DNA from: Mugil cephalus
Taxonomy: Eukaryota; Chordata; Actinopteri; Mugiliformes; Mugilidae
Reading direction: 5' to 3'
Assembly: GCF_022458985.1 (NCBI RefSeq)
Contig: NC_061771.1
Coordinates: forward strand, 28,574,001-28,638,000
DNA length: 64,000 nt
Numbering within the stretch: position 1 is the first letter of the stretch; every line of letters starts with the position of its first letter. The position numbers were made by a program, and so were the translations under genes. The notes under the pieces are model-generated. The model made no database searches and was not told where the DNA came from. It worked only from the letters and a program-made list of their open reading frames with translations. Positions 25,301 through 38,140 of this stretch are shown here, in pieces.

Positions 25301-28300
25301 ACTTAAGTTCTTTCTGTTTTAGGGTGAACGAGGTGAGAGAGGACCCGACGGGCCCCTAGGATTACCAGGAGCCAGGGTAAGACCCAAGAGAAAGTCTGTT
25401 TTATGAAAAAAGGAGGTAAACTCATGACCAACTACAAGTAGAGTAGGAGGAGGAAATCACCTGAGGCGACACTGAACCACATCCACAATGTGGTGAAGTG
25501 AAAATATAAGATCTGAGTAAAACAGTCTTAAACTTAAACTAACAATATTATGTTGTGTGGTGAATAAACAGTGTTTAAGGTTTGACTTCATCGAAAAATA
25601 TAGCATAAATTAATATAACCTGACACTAAACGTGAACCACAACACCAGGTTTCTGTGTCTGGATTCCAGTTGTTTCTTCATAATGCAGTGATCCATTTAC
25701 TTCTCTTTTTCTAAAAATCTAATATAATATATCTCTAATATATCTCTGACTGCTTTTCGAGTCTGTTGGTTCAGTCAATCACACAACAGCTTTTTTAAAT
25801 TAATTCTACAACTTAGATGTTATTAAAGTCTATGATTCAAGCTAATGCTGCTAATCTCTATGTTCAACTGTCACTTTTTACCGCTCAGTGGCCGTAACCA
25901 TGGAGACATCACTTACTGTGACATCACATACACAGCCTATACATACTCAATATATTGTACAAACATCTTCCGAGGATCATGGATCAAATGTCTCCCTATG
26001 AATATATTGTCATCAAATGGTAAAAAGTATTGAGGTCACAAATGATTTTTTAAGGAATGAAGTCGTTGCATGGTGTAAGTGATCACAAGACACGGCTTTG
26101 TAGATAACGTAGAGATATAACACTGATTACTGACCTATAGATGTTAAACAGGGAAACCCAGTGATATTAATGGGCGACAGTTGTGCAAAAAATGTGCAAA
26201 ACTGTTTTAACAGGTAGAAATCTCCAGCAGATTCAGAGTCAAACTGGGCATCTATTACCATGAAGTGCTGGAGTGAGAAGAGAGAGAAAAGATGAGCACT
26301 GAGATACTACAATAAACACTCAGCAGGTTGATGGGACTGAGCCTGGACTAAGTTACAGGGTGAAAAGAGGACAAACGGGAGGAAAAAAATACAGAAAAAT
26401 AGGTTTGAAAACAAAAGGAAAGTTAAAAATATATATCCAATAAAGCACAAAATGCATGGAGAGGGAAAGAGAAAAGTCCTCAGTGGCCTCAGATCACTAC
26501 TGCAGCCTAGGCCCTTTATGAAACATTTTACAAATAGTGTTTCTAAAGTTCCTCATTAATGTGTAGGGGCTGCAGACTCAAGGTGTGAATGATGGAGTGG
26601 CAGGTAAGTTGTGTCTCAGAGAAGTTTTTGGCTAAAAAACGACTCAAGATTTAAGCGCATTTTCACACGAGTCCTAAAAGTCCCCAGTCAGAATCCAATC
26701 AAACAACAATTAAACTGAACTACTATACTTGTGCATTTTTTGTTTGTTCAAAAAATGAATCATTTGTACGTATCCCTTCAGAAAAATTAGCCAGTATTAC
26801 CCATCAGTGAGGTGAACCCTTGTTTTGCCGGTAACTGCTGTGACCTACTAAATGTTTCCGGTAACTGCTGATCTGTTTGGAGGAATTTTCTGAGATGTTG
26901 GTGGGTTTCCTCACATGAACTGATGCTTCTGGTCCTTCCACAACATTTCTATTGGATTAAGTTCAGGACTTTGGCTTGTTCCTAAGCATTCATCTGGTTC
27001 TTCCTGGTCTTCCTCCATGACCCAGTTTCTCTTCACATTGTATTGTATTGTATGATATCAATTAATTGTGACATTACATTTGTTTGATTGGTTTCCATTT
27101 GTCTACTTTCAAAACTTGTTGGTATTTTGAGTATTTCCTTATGCGTACTCTGTAGATTTTGGGGACAGATTGGGACACAGGCAGAAAATATTGCTGTTTA
27201 TCTCTGGAAAAACATAATTTCAAACGCTATCTCTGGCCTATACTTCCATCAGTGAAGCTCAAGGGCTGCAGAATTAGCGATAATAAAAACTTTTCTTATC
27301 ATCTATCCTGAACCTATTATTCAACAAGAGCATAATTCACCGAGATAAACCTCATATCTTGCTCAGACATCCATCGCAGGGAATCGGAGTCATTTTGTGC
27401 TTTCATTAGAGAGAGTTGAAGGTCTTGTGTGAACTTTGTACCTACAGTTAAATCTCTAATCCAATGGCGAGCGGGTATGAAAGGCCTCTTGTTACAGGGT
27501 GTTTTTTCTGCAGCTCAGGGGGGATTCAGGGCAAGAGAAAAAAAAAAAAAAGAACCTGAGAAGCCCTGAAAGAAATCTCTGTTCTACAGGAATGCCCATG
27601 TACCCGCATACACCCTGACACATCTGAGGGAGGGCTGTGGGATGTCAAGCTGGAAATGTTTTTATTTTTTCCTGTAGATGTATAACGTTAAAGGTGGGGG
27701 CGGTGGCTTTCCCTTCACACAGTCGACTCTGTGTTGCAATTCTGAATGTGCACGTATTCGATGTGTCTAACAGTTTATATTATCTGTGTGTGTGTTTTTT
27801 TTGTTTTTTTTTTCTCTAGGGAAGCAAAGGGAATCCGGGCCTTCCAGGACTTCCCGGCCCCGCAGGTTATCGTGGCCAGAAGGGAGACAGGGTAGGAAAC
27901 ACAAACACATCACCGAATTAAAAACAATCAGATCAGGTGAAACCACCTGAATGCGACAGTCAGTAATCACGTGTGTTCTGTCACAGGTCATTAAAAAATG
28001 TTCCATTGCTTAAACTCCCATATTGATGGATGAATATTATAATTGTTGATGTAAACAGTATGTCATCAGGCTCGCAGAGAGAAGGTTAAATCAGCCAATC
28101 AGCTGCACGGATGTGCAATCAACAGGGCTGTTTCAAGACATTCTGGGGGCTCTAGACAAGAGGCACCTTGGGGGCCCCCATTAGTGTCGTCGTTTCAGCG
28201 TCTAAGGGGATATTACCGACCAAATATCAGCAGTCCACAGGAGGCCCCCTCTAGCCACTAGCAAGCAGCCACTAGAAGGGGGGCCATTAGTGTTTATAGG

Positions 28301-31300
28301 GGTTTGTTGATATGGACCAATATCAGCTGTCTCTGGGGGCCCCCATCCAGCTCAGGGTCCTAGGCAGTTGCCTAGTTTGGTTGTCTACTTGCGGCAGCCC
28401 TGTCAATGGATACACAGTGTACCTTACTGCACACAATACACTGTGTAAACCAGACTCGTCAACTAGTGCTGTTACTGGAGGCTTTCAGTGTAACTGGCAC
28501 AAAGCGGCCGGACTGAATCGAGGGGCAAATGTGTCACGTGAGTCTAAAACGTCCTGAGAAAAACCTGATGCAGGAACTTGCTCTTTAATCAGATTAACAC
28601 AAGGGCGAGGTGTCTCTGGTAGCCGTGAACCCAGACAGAATCATCACCTGATCAGGCTTAACGAGGCTTTATGGTGAATTTTCAGCGCATTATATAGCAG
28701 TCTGTTAGTCTGGGTCACTCTCACTGCGCTCAGAGAGTCATTTTCAGATTGATTTGGTGAGAAAATAGAGAGAGAGGGAAAAAAAAGGAAAAATGTGATT
28801 GTGAAGTCTGCATTTAAAAGTTAGTGTTGCGTTCAACGGCTTGTGTTGCCTCCAAGTGACTAGAAAATAAGTTATTTAAATCCAAATGGGGGCTATTTAA
28901 AATTTTTATTATTTATTTATTTATTTATTTATATATAAGGAGCTGTGCCCTAGATCACTGCTAATCTTCCTCCGGTCCACATTAAATTGCAATGTAATGA
29001 CAACCCCCTTAAACCAATGAAAGTCCAACAGTTTATTGTTAGTTCTCCACAACCTCCCCTTGGTCCACTTTTCTATCGACCCTATAGCAGAACTCGCTGG
29101 TTTAGACTTGGGGGATAGTTCCCCCAGGACCAAGGATTGCATTCAATGCATTAAAGTTCACACAGTGCAGATTAAGCTGATCAACAGCAGGAGACTTTCT
29201 CTATATTCTGTAAAGTACCAGAGATAGCAGCTGAGTAGCCAACTATGATAACTATGATTACTGGCTCACACTATTACGGTGCATTCACAGCGGAGGCGAC
29301 TTCCCCTCTTTGTTGCTCCTCTGACACAGTGACGTGAAACCAATCACCAACACTTGAGTGTCAGTGGCAACGCTGTCTGAGTTGCAGCTTTTATCGCTTG
29401 TAGTATGAGCTAGAGGTTGTCGAGTTCAGATTTTTCAGCTGTTATGTGATGAAAGTCAAGTCGACACAGACTAGTATCTGATGACATCACTAATAAAAGG
29501 CTGTAGAAAGTATCTGAATACATATGCTGAGAACACTCATACTGTGAGCTGCAGATATGTATAGTCTGTATAAAAACAGGCTGCGCCTCAGCGCCATCGG
29601 TAGCATTTAATAGAATCCACAGAGTGTTGTTAGCTGGGATAGAGTAGCTGTAGCTTCTCTGAAGTTTTCTCTGTGTACTAAACATGTGACGTGGTTGTTA
29701 ATTGACGGCTGTCCAGAGGATTTGGACCGTCCCTCGCCTGTCTTTCTGGGCGGCGTCCATGTTGTTATTGTCACTGATCAGTGACTAGTCGACATGATGC
29801 TTAAGGCGTCCCAACACAGCAGTCGACCGTTAGTCTACATTCCCCAACCTGCTACCTGATAACGAGGCTTTCATTTATGACAACCTTTGCAAAATTACGT
29901 TTTGCGCCGTGCATCCTTTAAAGTCTTCCTCACAAGGAGATTTCTGTGGAGGTTGGTCTGGACTCCAAACTGTTTTGGGAGGATTTTGTGCAGGAATGGA
30001 CAGAAGAGTAACACTATTCTTGCAACAAAATGGCTCTGACTGGTTGTAGGACTATCCGGTTGCATGCTGGGGTGTTTGTTATTTCCATGATCAGTGTTGG
30101 CACAGTTACCTTGAACTTTACCAATTACTTGATTTTAAAAGTAACTAAGTTAGGTCAAAAATTACTTTATTAGCTACGTTCAATAGGTGGCCCCCTTCTG
30201 ACCCTTTGGCCTCCAAGCTGCACCTCTAACCACTACTACCGTGGTAATACTTCCATCATCTCTCTCCTCCCTCCATTGTTGTTTATGTTTGTGTCTCTGT
30301 GTGGTATTACACGTGGGTTGTCCTCATGCTGAAAACGTCACTCCCCGAGACGCAAGAATAAAACAAAAATATATATATAAAAAAAAAGAGTATAGGGAAA
30401 AGAGTAACGCACAGTAACTTGGACAAGTAACTTTAATCTGATTACTGGTTTGGAAATAGTAAAGTAAGTAAGTAAACTTTGTTTCTATAGCACCTTTCAC
30501 AGGTTAATAAACCACAAAGTGCTTCACAATAAAATAGTAAAAAGACAGAATGTTGCACAAAAGTAAAAACAAAGTACGTTCAATGCAGTTAGGAGAAAAA
30601 AACATAAAAAAGAATGAAACCCGATTAAAAACAGTCATAAAATTAGAATTTACCGAAGGCCTGTTTCAGTAAAATAGTTTTAATAATAATAATAATAATA
30701 ATAATAATTTAATTTGCCAGGCTGTTACTGTGGTGGAAAACAGCCTCATTAACACATAGGAAGACTTGAAAAGAAGTTTACCTGCAGGTGTTTGTCATAC
30801 TGAGAGCATGCAGGGTTTGTGTAATTACTCCCACTGTGTGACAGCAGGTTTAAGAAACTAATTACACAGACTTTAACTCAAAATATTAACCTTTATAATA
30901 CAGTGTGGACTCAGTTAGACTGAGATAAAAAAAAAAATAAAATCAGATCTATAAAGCTGGAACTAGGGCTGGGCGTATCGATCCAAATATTGATAGTATT
31001 GATACCAAGTCCTGTATCCGTATTGGATTGATACTAGCGTGACTAGATCGATATTTTTGTTCCAGTTTCTCTTCTATACGTCCAGTAAATTACTCCTCAC
31101 AGAGTTGATGAAGCATCAGAAGCTTCTCCATCTCCACCTGTAGTAAAAGTTGTTTCTAAAACAATGTGAATTATTTAAATTTTACGCTGTTAAATTGTTT
31201 CATATTGTCATTATTTAAGAAAATAAAAAAACGGTTTATTTGCCCAAAATATTTCTCCTGTATTTTACCAGAATCATAATCAACTAGTTAAAAGGGAAAA

Positions 31301-34300
31301 TTAGGCAGTTATTTAATGATCATGACATTTCAAGAAAAAGTATCAGTATCAGTATCGGTATGTATTTACTTGGATCGATACCAAAATTCCAAGTATCGCC
31401 CTGCCCTAGTGGAAACACCCTCAACAAATGCAGTTATTACTGCAGGTATCGATGCTGGAAATTTTAGTATTGTCTGTGAAACACTTTCACCTTGTGAGAA
31501 TAATTGTGTTATTTATTTATTTTTTATCTCTTAGGGTGCAGTTGGTCTCAACGGTCCAAAGGGAGAACAGGTATTTCTCAGCCAGCTGTTATATTAAGGT
31601 TTACACAGATTAGATGGTGTTGAGCTGAATCGGATCACGTGCCAAGAATCTGTCCTTCGTCTTTATTTCAGGGACCGTCCGGAGCTGAAGGAACACCAGG
31701 AGACAGAGGAGACATTGTGAGTTATTCATGCAGACACCACTTACTGTCTAAATTTAGAAAGTGATTCAAGCTTTCCACATTAGTTAAAAGCTTTGCTGAC
31801 AAACCAATGTGACCTATCAAAGTATTAACTCCCTATAAATAACCTGGTATGAGGATGTTTGGATGTTCTGTTTGATCAATCGTGTAAATAATTACAAATC
31901 TTTTCCATTTCAGGGTGATGAAGGAGAACCCGGAGAGAAAGGATCGGTACGTTCACCTAAACGTTCTTTGACTTTGACGATGTCCACGTTCCACTTCTCA
32001 CGACAGGTCGATGATATTCGGGTTTGGTTCCACCTGTCTCGCTGTGTTGTTTGCAGTCAGGTCCACCAGGAGAGACAGGAAGCAAAGGACCTGAGGGAGG
32101 CAGGGGACAGCAGGGCAAAGAGGGCAAAGATGGCCAACCAGGACCACGAGGCATGCAGGGTGACATGGGGGTCCCAGGTCTGCCTGGACCACAGGGACCA
32201 GCGGTGAGAAGTGTTTTTGGTCTATATTACAACCCACATGACTGAGAACATTCTCAGATGCGTTGCGTGATTGGTGATTGAAAAGGAGGTTTAATATGTG
32301 AAATGAAATACATGTATGTGTGAGTTTCTTTTTGTTGCACGATGTTCAACAAAAATCATCTGAGGCTCATCACTGTGAACCGTCTTTGTTTGTGCAGGGA
32401 AAATCACCAAGTGATACACACATTAAACAGGTCTGCATGAGGGTAATGCAAGGTAAGTGTTGGTCATTTTCATCCTCCTTAAGATATTAATAATATAAGA
32501 TGAGATGAGATAAGGTTTTTATTTGTCACATGCACAGTTATACATCCAGTCCTAGGTCTTCAGGCCCCTAGGGGGCCGCTGGGGTACTGCAGTGGGATCG
32601 CAAAGTCTTTGGTTGATTAGACATTTTTCATATATGTATTTTTTTAAATTTCCCCCCAAATTTTAAATTTGTTTAAATGCCGTTAACATATTACTAACAT
32701 ATATATCCATTAGTAAAGGTATAAATCGAGGTTATCTTTAAGTCAACACTTATTCATTCATTCAGCGATACAGGAGCGACACACTAGCCTGAGACCTGTC
32801 AATCTAAGCCTCCTGTACACAGTAAGCCCCACCCCTATCGCTGCTGAGCCAATCAAAAGGCCGAATTTTACACCTTGACTCTGTCAGGTTCCCCGCAATT
32901 GGACGAGAGCCTATTCAGTCCCCAGGGAAAATCCCGATGCACTACAATGTTAGCAGAAAAGAAGATAACAGTGCAGCTAGCTCCCATCAGCCAACTACTG
33001 AGGCCCCTATAGATCAGCGATTCACTGTCCCAATACATTTAAATATGTTTAAAGGTAAAGGTATGCATGTTTATGGCAGTTGCACAGCCACCCCTGTTGC
33101 ACATGTTTGAAATTTGAACCTGTGTAATATTTAAAAAGTTTAACATTGGATGCAAAATGTTAATAATAATGTATAAAAGGTAAAAAATGTAGATGTATAA
33201 TTGAGAAAAATAAAATGTAAACTGTAGACCTGTAGAAGTGTAAATTTAAAGGCGGATAACTTGTTTATACATGCTGATTATTTACAGCATTAAGTGCAGG
33301 TTAAGACTTTGAGTTTGTGAACGTCCCCTGAAGGCCACTCATACAGGTCACTCTGACACCGTTTAACGACCAAAAACACAAATGTAAACCACATCCTCCC
33401 GTGTCACAGAGCAGCTGGCCCAGCTAGCAGCCAGCCTGAGCCGGCCTGAGTCGGGCATCTCTGGACTCCCCGGTCCCCCCGGCCCGCCTGGACCTCCAGG
33501 TCCCACCGGAGAGAACGGTTTCCCTGGCCACACCGGATCTCGAGGTCTGCCTGGTCTGAAGGGTCCACCTGGGCTCATGGGTCTCAAGGGGCCCAAAGGT
33601 GAGGATTCAAGTTGTCAGTTCTGTGACCACAGGCACATATACTCTATGAATAGTAGGTAGAGTAGTAGAATACGAAACAAAGCTCTGAGGTTACTGAGAT
33701 CTTTATAGTCTGATAGGGCTGATGAATAATGATGAATAACGATCACCATGGTCTTTAGAGTCACAAAGTATAAACTACGAGGGGTTGAGGTGAAATGGGC
33801 ACCCAACACCGGAAACTAGTTCATGATCAATATAAAATCTAGTAAAAATGCTGATATTTACCATTGAGTGAACTAGTTTCGTTGTGTTGACTGAGCCAGC
33901 CACAACATTATGACCACTGACGGGAGAAGTAATTAGCATTTAAACCATCTTGTGACAATTCAGTGTTCTGCTGGGAACATTCATTCATGTGGATGTTACT
34001 TGGACATGTAGCACCCACCCAGACCAGACCAGACACCCCCACCCTGTAGCAATGATGCTCCTTGATGGCAGCAGCCATCCCCAGCAGGATATAGCAATAT
34101 TTTTTGGTAATTGTTGGAGCAGATACTGGCATATCGGCTATAGGGTACAACATATCATGTTGTTATAATGTTGCATCATAAATGAACAACATTTTTCAAA
34201 TTTGCAATCCAAGACAAAAGAGGTGAGTTTTGTTTGTTTTTTTTTGATACGGAAGTTCTGGTTTGGAGGAGACAGACTCTGAAGAATCAGAAGAGACTTT

Positions 34301-35236
34301 ATTGCTGTTTTATTATCTTGAAAACAACCAACGTTTCTATTTAGATTCAGGGTTTTCTCACCAAAACCTCTTTTACACAGACTCGAGGTCTGACAAACAT
34401 GTGCCATGTACTGTATGTCCAACACATTTAAAGATTCAGATGCAGGATAAGGTTTCTAGAAAACAGTCTTTCATAATAAGGTTCAGGTACAAAAAACAAC
34501 TCAAAAAGCAGCCTCAGAAACCTCTTCCAGAAGAAAAACAAAACTAAACTAACTGGCTCTGCAAGAAGAGGAAAAATACTCAAAGGACCGAAGTCAAAAA
34601 CAAAGGAAAAATATACGAGAGAGCTTACAAACAAAAGAGCTCTCTTAGAAAATAACAGGGCGCAATCCAAATAGCGATCTTAAACAAGGCTGGGGTGAGC
34701 ACGCAAAGACAGAGACAAACACTCTGGGAGAAGACAAAGCGATACGCAGACTATTTGAACACATGGAGGTAATGGGGAACAGGTGGAAGTAATCGAGAAT
34801 CAGGGAAGACAATCAGACCGGTGACACACGAGGAAGGGCGAGTGACCTGAAACGAGAGGAGAGTTACTTTTCAAAATAAAACAGGAAGTGATGGGACAAA
34901 ACATGGAGAGAGGACAAAAACCCAACATGACCTCACCGCGGTGAGACAATGGGGTGTGAAGTCTGAGCTTGAACTAAATGCTGAATGTATATCTAGATAC
35001 GGCGACTTTAACCACATGTTTCCTCTTCACAGGCGACCATGGAGACAGAGGGGACAGAGGACTCACAACCAGAGGTCCCAAAGGGGAACCAGGAGTTCCT
35101 GGTCTACCAGGTAAACGTCCTGAACTTCTGACTATTTATTTTTTGCATGGGTTAGTCCAAAAACTTTATTCAGTAAAGGAGTTATTAAGGCCCAGTTCGT
35201 AAATTAAACCATGTCTAAATAATGAAAGAATAAAAA

Positions 35237-35302
<66 letters not shown>

Positions 35303-35812
35303 ATGATATCTGATATCGTAACAGTAAGTCAAAAAATGCTATTATTGCAACTGCTATTAAGCTAAAGATATATTTTATATTATAATTAATTACCTTTTAT
35401 TATATTTTATTAACTTGCACTGAAATTTTGCACATTGCACATGTACCAGTTCTCTACACCAACGTGATTTGTGTATATGGTTGTTGGTTTGTTGACCCCG
35501 TGTGCATGAACTTGAGTTATGCTGTAAGTTAATTATATTGAAACAAAAAAACAAAACAGAACATTTAGATAAGCTCTATTTTCTTTCGGTTCTCTTCTAT
35601 TTGCAGGAAACCCCGGTCGATCGGCTTACGGCAAAGACGGCCGCGACGGAGAGAGGGGACCCCGCGGCACTTCCGGTATCCCCGGTATTCCCGGGCCCCC
35701 AGGCACTCCTGGTCTGAACGGGTACTGTGAGTCGTCGCAGTGTGTCCTGCCCATGGTGGCCTCACCGGTTTCAGCGAAGGACTCTGGGATGAAGGGCCCT
35801 TCTGAGATGTGA
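12784..35812 (+). CDS. col9a1: Collagen alpha-1(IX) chain, short form without NC4
   Basis: FACIT collagen of cartilage and vitreous that decorates type II fibrils. Thirty-two coding exons: 12784-12858, 13601-13684, 14439-14477, 14600-14662, 16428-16481, 16655-16690, 16787-16810, 18728-18781, 18892-18945, 19167-19199, 19825-19881, 19962-20015, 20101-20154, 20265-20318, 21590-21643, 21739-21792, 22296-22349, 23686-23739, 23880-23933, 24060-24104, 24215-24268, 24382-24435, 25323-25376, 27820-27891, 31535-31570, 31672-31716, 31914-31946, 32057-32203, 32398-32452, 33410-33598, 35033-35110, 35607-35812. They give 690 residues; many are the classic 54-bp Gly-X-Y exon. A signal peptide ([16 protein letters not shown]) opens it. 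Diagnostic alpha-1 matches are the NC3 hinge [10 protein letters not shown], then [22 protein letters not shown]2 with [24 protein letters not shown], and [11 protein letters not shown] before the two-cysteine NC1 tail (YCESSQC). It matches COL9A1 better than COL9A2 or COL9A3. Oddities are an irregular exon 3 ([13 protein letters not shown]) and no NC4 exons upstream. Which teleost duplicate it is cannot be told. Confidence 0.94.
13985..14245 (+). repeat. Probable retroelement 3' tail
   Basis: A low-complexity T-rich stretch ends in CTGTGCAAACTGCAATTTC followed by a TCATTGTGGGACGAATAAAG phrase. I recognise this as a common 3' end of fish LINE/SINE-type insertions. It is in col9a1 intron 2, and the family assignment is from memory only. 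Confidence 0.4.
15210..15662. mobile_element. Tc1/mariner-like MITE, complete copy
   Basis: Inverted ends: TACACCGATCAGCCACAACA at the left and TGTTATGGCTGATCGGTGTA at the right, bounded by TA. The interior is non-coding and is shared with fragments at 4287, 33890 and 63490. It lies in col9a1 intron 4. The TA target and end length suggest a non-autonomous Tc1/mariner-type element. Confidence 0.7.
16345..16380. repeat. (TA)n microsatellite
   Basis: An alternating ATATAT tract lies about 45 bases upstream of the acceptor of col9a1 exon 5, close enough to affect the splice branch region if it varies in length. Confidence 0.7.
17215..17480. repeat. Unassigned dispersed repeat, copy 1
   Basis: This block, from CCAGGTTTCTGTGGCTGGAT to GCTGCTAATCTCAATGTTCA, is repeated with substitutions at 25640-25880 in another intron of the same gene. 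No termini or coding content were identified. Confidence 0.5.
17542..18023 (-). mobile_element. piggyBac-like MITE, copy B (reverse orientation)
   Basis: Both ends carry the shared terminal inverted repeat: TTAACCTTTTGAGACCC at the left and GGGTCTCAGGAGGTTTA at the right. The interior is the reverse complement of copies A, C and D. The target site is TTAA on the left and a mutated TTTA on the right. It lies in col9a1 intron 7. Confidence 0.75.
19349..19452. mobile_element. Tc1/mariner-like MITE, internally deleted copy
   Basis: About 100 bases carry both ends (GCACCAATCAGCCATAACAT and a diverged reverse complement TATGCCTGATTGCTGTAC) with almost no interior. It is a minimal derivative of the element at 15210-15662. 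Confidence 0.55.
22600..23145. repeat. G/A-rich minisatellite in col9a1 intron 17
   Basis: Imperfect tandem copies of a roughly 20-base unit (GGGATGAAAAGG plus GGTCAAGGGGAT or GTCGAAAGGTAT variants) are arranged in a higher-order period of about 190 bases. For example, AAACATAGGTCAAGGGGAT recurs near 22800 and 22990. One strand is almost pure purine. Confidence 0.85.
24954..25230. mobile_element. hAT MITE with intact 8-bp target duplication
   Basis: A 277-bp non-coding element ends in TATGGCTGTCACGGTATTG and the inverted GATATCGTGACAGCTCTA. It is flanked by identical 8-bp direct repeats ATGCACAT at 24946-24953 and 25231-25238. The 8-bp duplication and end sequence are typical of hAT transposons. 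It lies in col9a1 intron 22. Confidence 0.85.
25640..25880. repeat. Unassigned dispersed repeat, copy 2
   Basis: Second copy of the block at 17215-17480, recognisable by CCAGGTTTCTGTGTCTGGAT and GGTTCAGTCAATCACACAAC. It is in col9a1 intron 23. Confidence 0.5.
30463..30545. repeat. Probable retroelement-derived fragment
   Basis: The phrases TTTCTATAGCACCTTTCACA and ACCACAAAGTGCTTCACAAT are characteristic of a widespread fish retroelement tail. This is family recognition from memory; only a short piece is present. Confidence 0.35.
30964..31408. mobile_element. hAT-like MITE
   Basis: Terminal inverted repeats TAGGGCTGGGCGTATCGAT and CAAGTATCGCCCTGCCCTA enclose about 445 bases rich in ATCGATA motifs. 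Flanking 8-mers (GCTGGAAC and GTGGAAAC) are only partly alike, so the target duplication is decayed or the ends are slightly misplaced. It is in col9a1 intron 24. Confidence 0.65.
32750..33185. repeat. Unassigned dispersed repeat, copy 1
   Basis: Shares blocks with 39762-40125: TCAATCTAAGCCTCCTGT, CTATCGCTGCTGAGCCAATC, AGATCAGCGATTCAC and TTGCACATGTTTGAAAT, in the same order. It is in col9a1 intron 29. Confidence 0.55.
33890..34090. repeat. Tc1/mariner-like MITE, 5' half
   Basis: It matches the left part of the 15210-15662 element (CAGCCACAACATTATGACCA, then GTTACTTGGACATGTAGCAC) and then diverges. The right end is missing. Confidence 0.6.
34530..34940. repeat. Probable transposon-derived DNA
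   Basis: Purine-rich non-coding sequence containing GGTAATGGGGAACAGGTG and AATAAAACAGGAAGTGA phrases that I recall as common in repeated fish DNA. Boundaries and family are uncertain. Confidence 0.3.
35236..35301. repeat. (ATCT)n microsatellite
   Basis: About 16 uninterrupted tetranucleotide units lie in col9a1 intron 31, between the last two coding exons. It is long enough to be polymorphic. Confidence 0.9.
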
Positions 35813-36460
35813 GGAGGGTCCTGAGCTGAGCAGGAGGAAAACTGATAAGACTGGAATCCCAAGATTGAAGATTTGGGTTTTTGTCATTTGGTTTGTATGT
35901 TTCTTTAGTTTTTTTTTTATTCCGTCAACTCATTTGCTTGGAACTACATTACTTTTTTTTTTTTTTAACCTTCGACCCCATGATGGTGGTTAGAAACTGA
36001 AATTAAAGGCGGACACTGAACAACACTCATGAGCTTTTGAAACTCCTTTTACCTAAAAAGTTTCAATTTACCTCAACGTTTGCCATCTCTGTACTGTAAT
36101 TAAGAAGCAATTAAGACCTTCCAGCCCCGTACGTGTCCAAACAGCAAGGCCAGTTTGTCTGTATGTTTATGTAAATGTGTCAATATGCAAATTATACTGC
36201 TGGATAACGTACTTTTGTTTGTGAGTATCTGTTGTTTTTCCCACTTAAAAAAAAAATACCCTCCTGTGCTTTTTTCCCCACCCCTCCTCTAAATGTAGGA
36301 TATGTTTCATCGTCGTTTCTGTTGTTATTGTGACTGGAGGGTGGCAATGTGTGAAAACCTCTCTGGCAGTTTTATATGACTTCTTATTTATTATACCAAG
36401 GTTGGACGCGACATCTTCAAGTTGTACAAAAGAGGAAATAAACACATTTTGATAACCTCT
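35813..36460 (+). other. col9a1: col9a1 3' UTR with polyadenylation signal
   Basis: Non-coding sequence follows the stop codon and reaches the first clear AATAAA at 36437-36442. The length of about 640 bases is plausible for a collagen 3' UTR. The end is inferred from the signal. Confidence 0.55.
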
Positions 36461-38140
36461 GGCATGTTTTCTATGGACGAGGTCAGTCAGAGACAAACTT
36501 TTAGATCATGGCTGCTTCTAAATTTGAATCGTCCCCTGGTTCATTTTAAATATTGCATTCATATCGCATTTGAAAAGTTTCCAGGGTAGAAAATATTTAT
36601 AAAAGACATCTGTCAAGTTTTACAGCCAAAGACTTTAGTTAAATAACTTCTGACCCGTCTCCCTGAAACTACTCTGATTAATTGAGGAGGCTCCGCCCAT
36701 ATAAGTGTACCTCCTGAAGGAGGGAGGGGCTTAACAATTAGAGTACACGCCTCCTAGTGCAGGATGAGTCACCAATAGTTTTCAAGGAAATAAATTCCAA
36801 AATACAATACTAGTTCAAAGGTTAGGGTCAAATAAACATCAAATTCAATTTAATGAGGACATTTAATGCTTAAGATTCGATGTGAAGTCAATTTTATTTA
36901 CTATTTTTTTTATTTATTATTTTATACAATTATTTTACAATTATACTGACAGATACACTTAGACTATAAAAAGAGAAGCGGATGTGTCTACGTCAAAGTT
37001 TCTACAACAGAGGACACTGTTTTTTTTTATTATTGAGATGTTTTCATATTAGACGAGCTGCATTCATGTTTTCACATATCTCCTGTTTTCACAAAGGAGC
37101 TTTTATCTAACGATCACATTTGATTTTAACCAAAGAGACACACACAGTATATACCTGGTATATACCATTTGATCACAACTAGACATGAACAACATGGACA
37201 ACGTGGCCTCCTAGAACACAGGTGAGGTCCCAGTGGGTCGATGCATCAAGCTAGAAACGATTCAAGTCTGTGGAAATACTTCACTAAACATGAAGCCCAT
37301 ACTACTGTAACATGTCAGTCCTGAAAAACGATAATCCTTTGGAAAGATTAACGCTAGCAGAGGAACGGTTTAAATCCTCAGCAACAACTTCATCAAACGT
37401 CCTGCGGTAACAAAGAAATGGAGCCTGCGCATCAGCTATTTGATAAAGTTATTAGACTTTTAGCTTCAGAGCTAAATACCTGTTACACTATCCCATCTAG
37501 CTAGTAAATGCTACGGATGGTGCTGAGGTGCAGAGCCTCAAAAATGAAGCCCGAAGTGGACGGAGCCCGCGGTCGCCATGTTGGATGAGCCGTACTCCGC
37601 CCCATGCTCCACCCACAGTTGGATACGCGGGGCTCGTGTAGGGGCGGAGCTAAAGCAGCTCGGCCGTTAAGACCCGCCCACTCAACTCTCCGCTACCTGT
37701 TAGCTCAGGCTACCACCTGTCACTCAAAGCGGAAACGACCTTAATTTTGCAGAATTTTTGAACCTCAATAAAAAATTAATAAATTAGTTAGAAACTCCCC
37801 CAACAGTTGTCATGAATAGAAAAGTAAACTATTCTATTGTTTTTTTTTTTGTAAACTATTTTTGTACCAGGCTGTAAACATGTTTAATAATGCTGTAAAG
37901 TTGGTCTTTTTAACATGGGGGTCTATGAGGATTTGCTCCATTTTGGAGCCTCAAGTGGCCACTCGATGAACTGCAACTTTTTGCACAATTTTGTTTGTGT
38001 GAATCCACAGAATTAAAGTATGACTGACTTCCAAACCACGATGTAGATCAGACAAATCAGACCAAATTCGTACTTCTTACATCTTTACACTTAATTTAAT
38101 TTTGCTTGCATTTAGAAAAGGAGATGACACAGCTTTTTTC
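36461..38140. other. Gap between convergent col9a1 and ptp4a1
   Basis: No exon-like coding frame was recognised. The stretch is mixed AT-rich DNA with a GC-richer patch at about 37540-37740. A minus-strand AATAAA near 38143 could end a ptp4a1 3' UTR of about 1.4 kb. Confidence 0.4.

Noticed and set aside
12784-35812. Assignment of the collagen as COL9A2
   Set aside because: The signal peptide resembles COL9A2, but NC3 ([10 protein letters not shown]), NC2 (HIKQVCMRV) and the COL1 domain follow COL9A1 closely.
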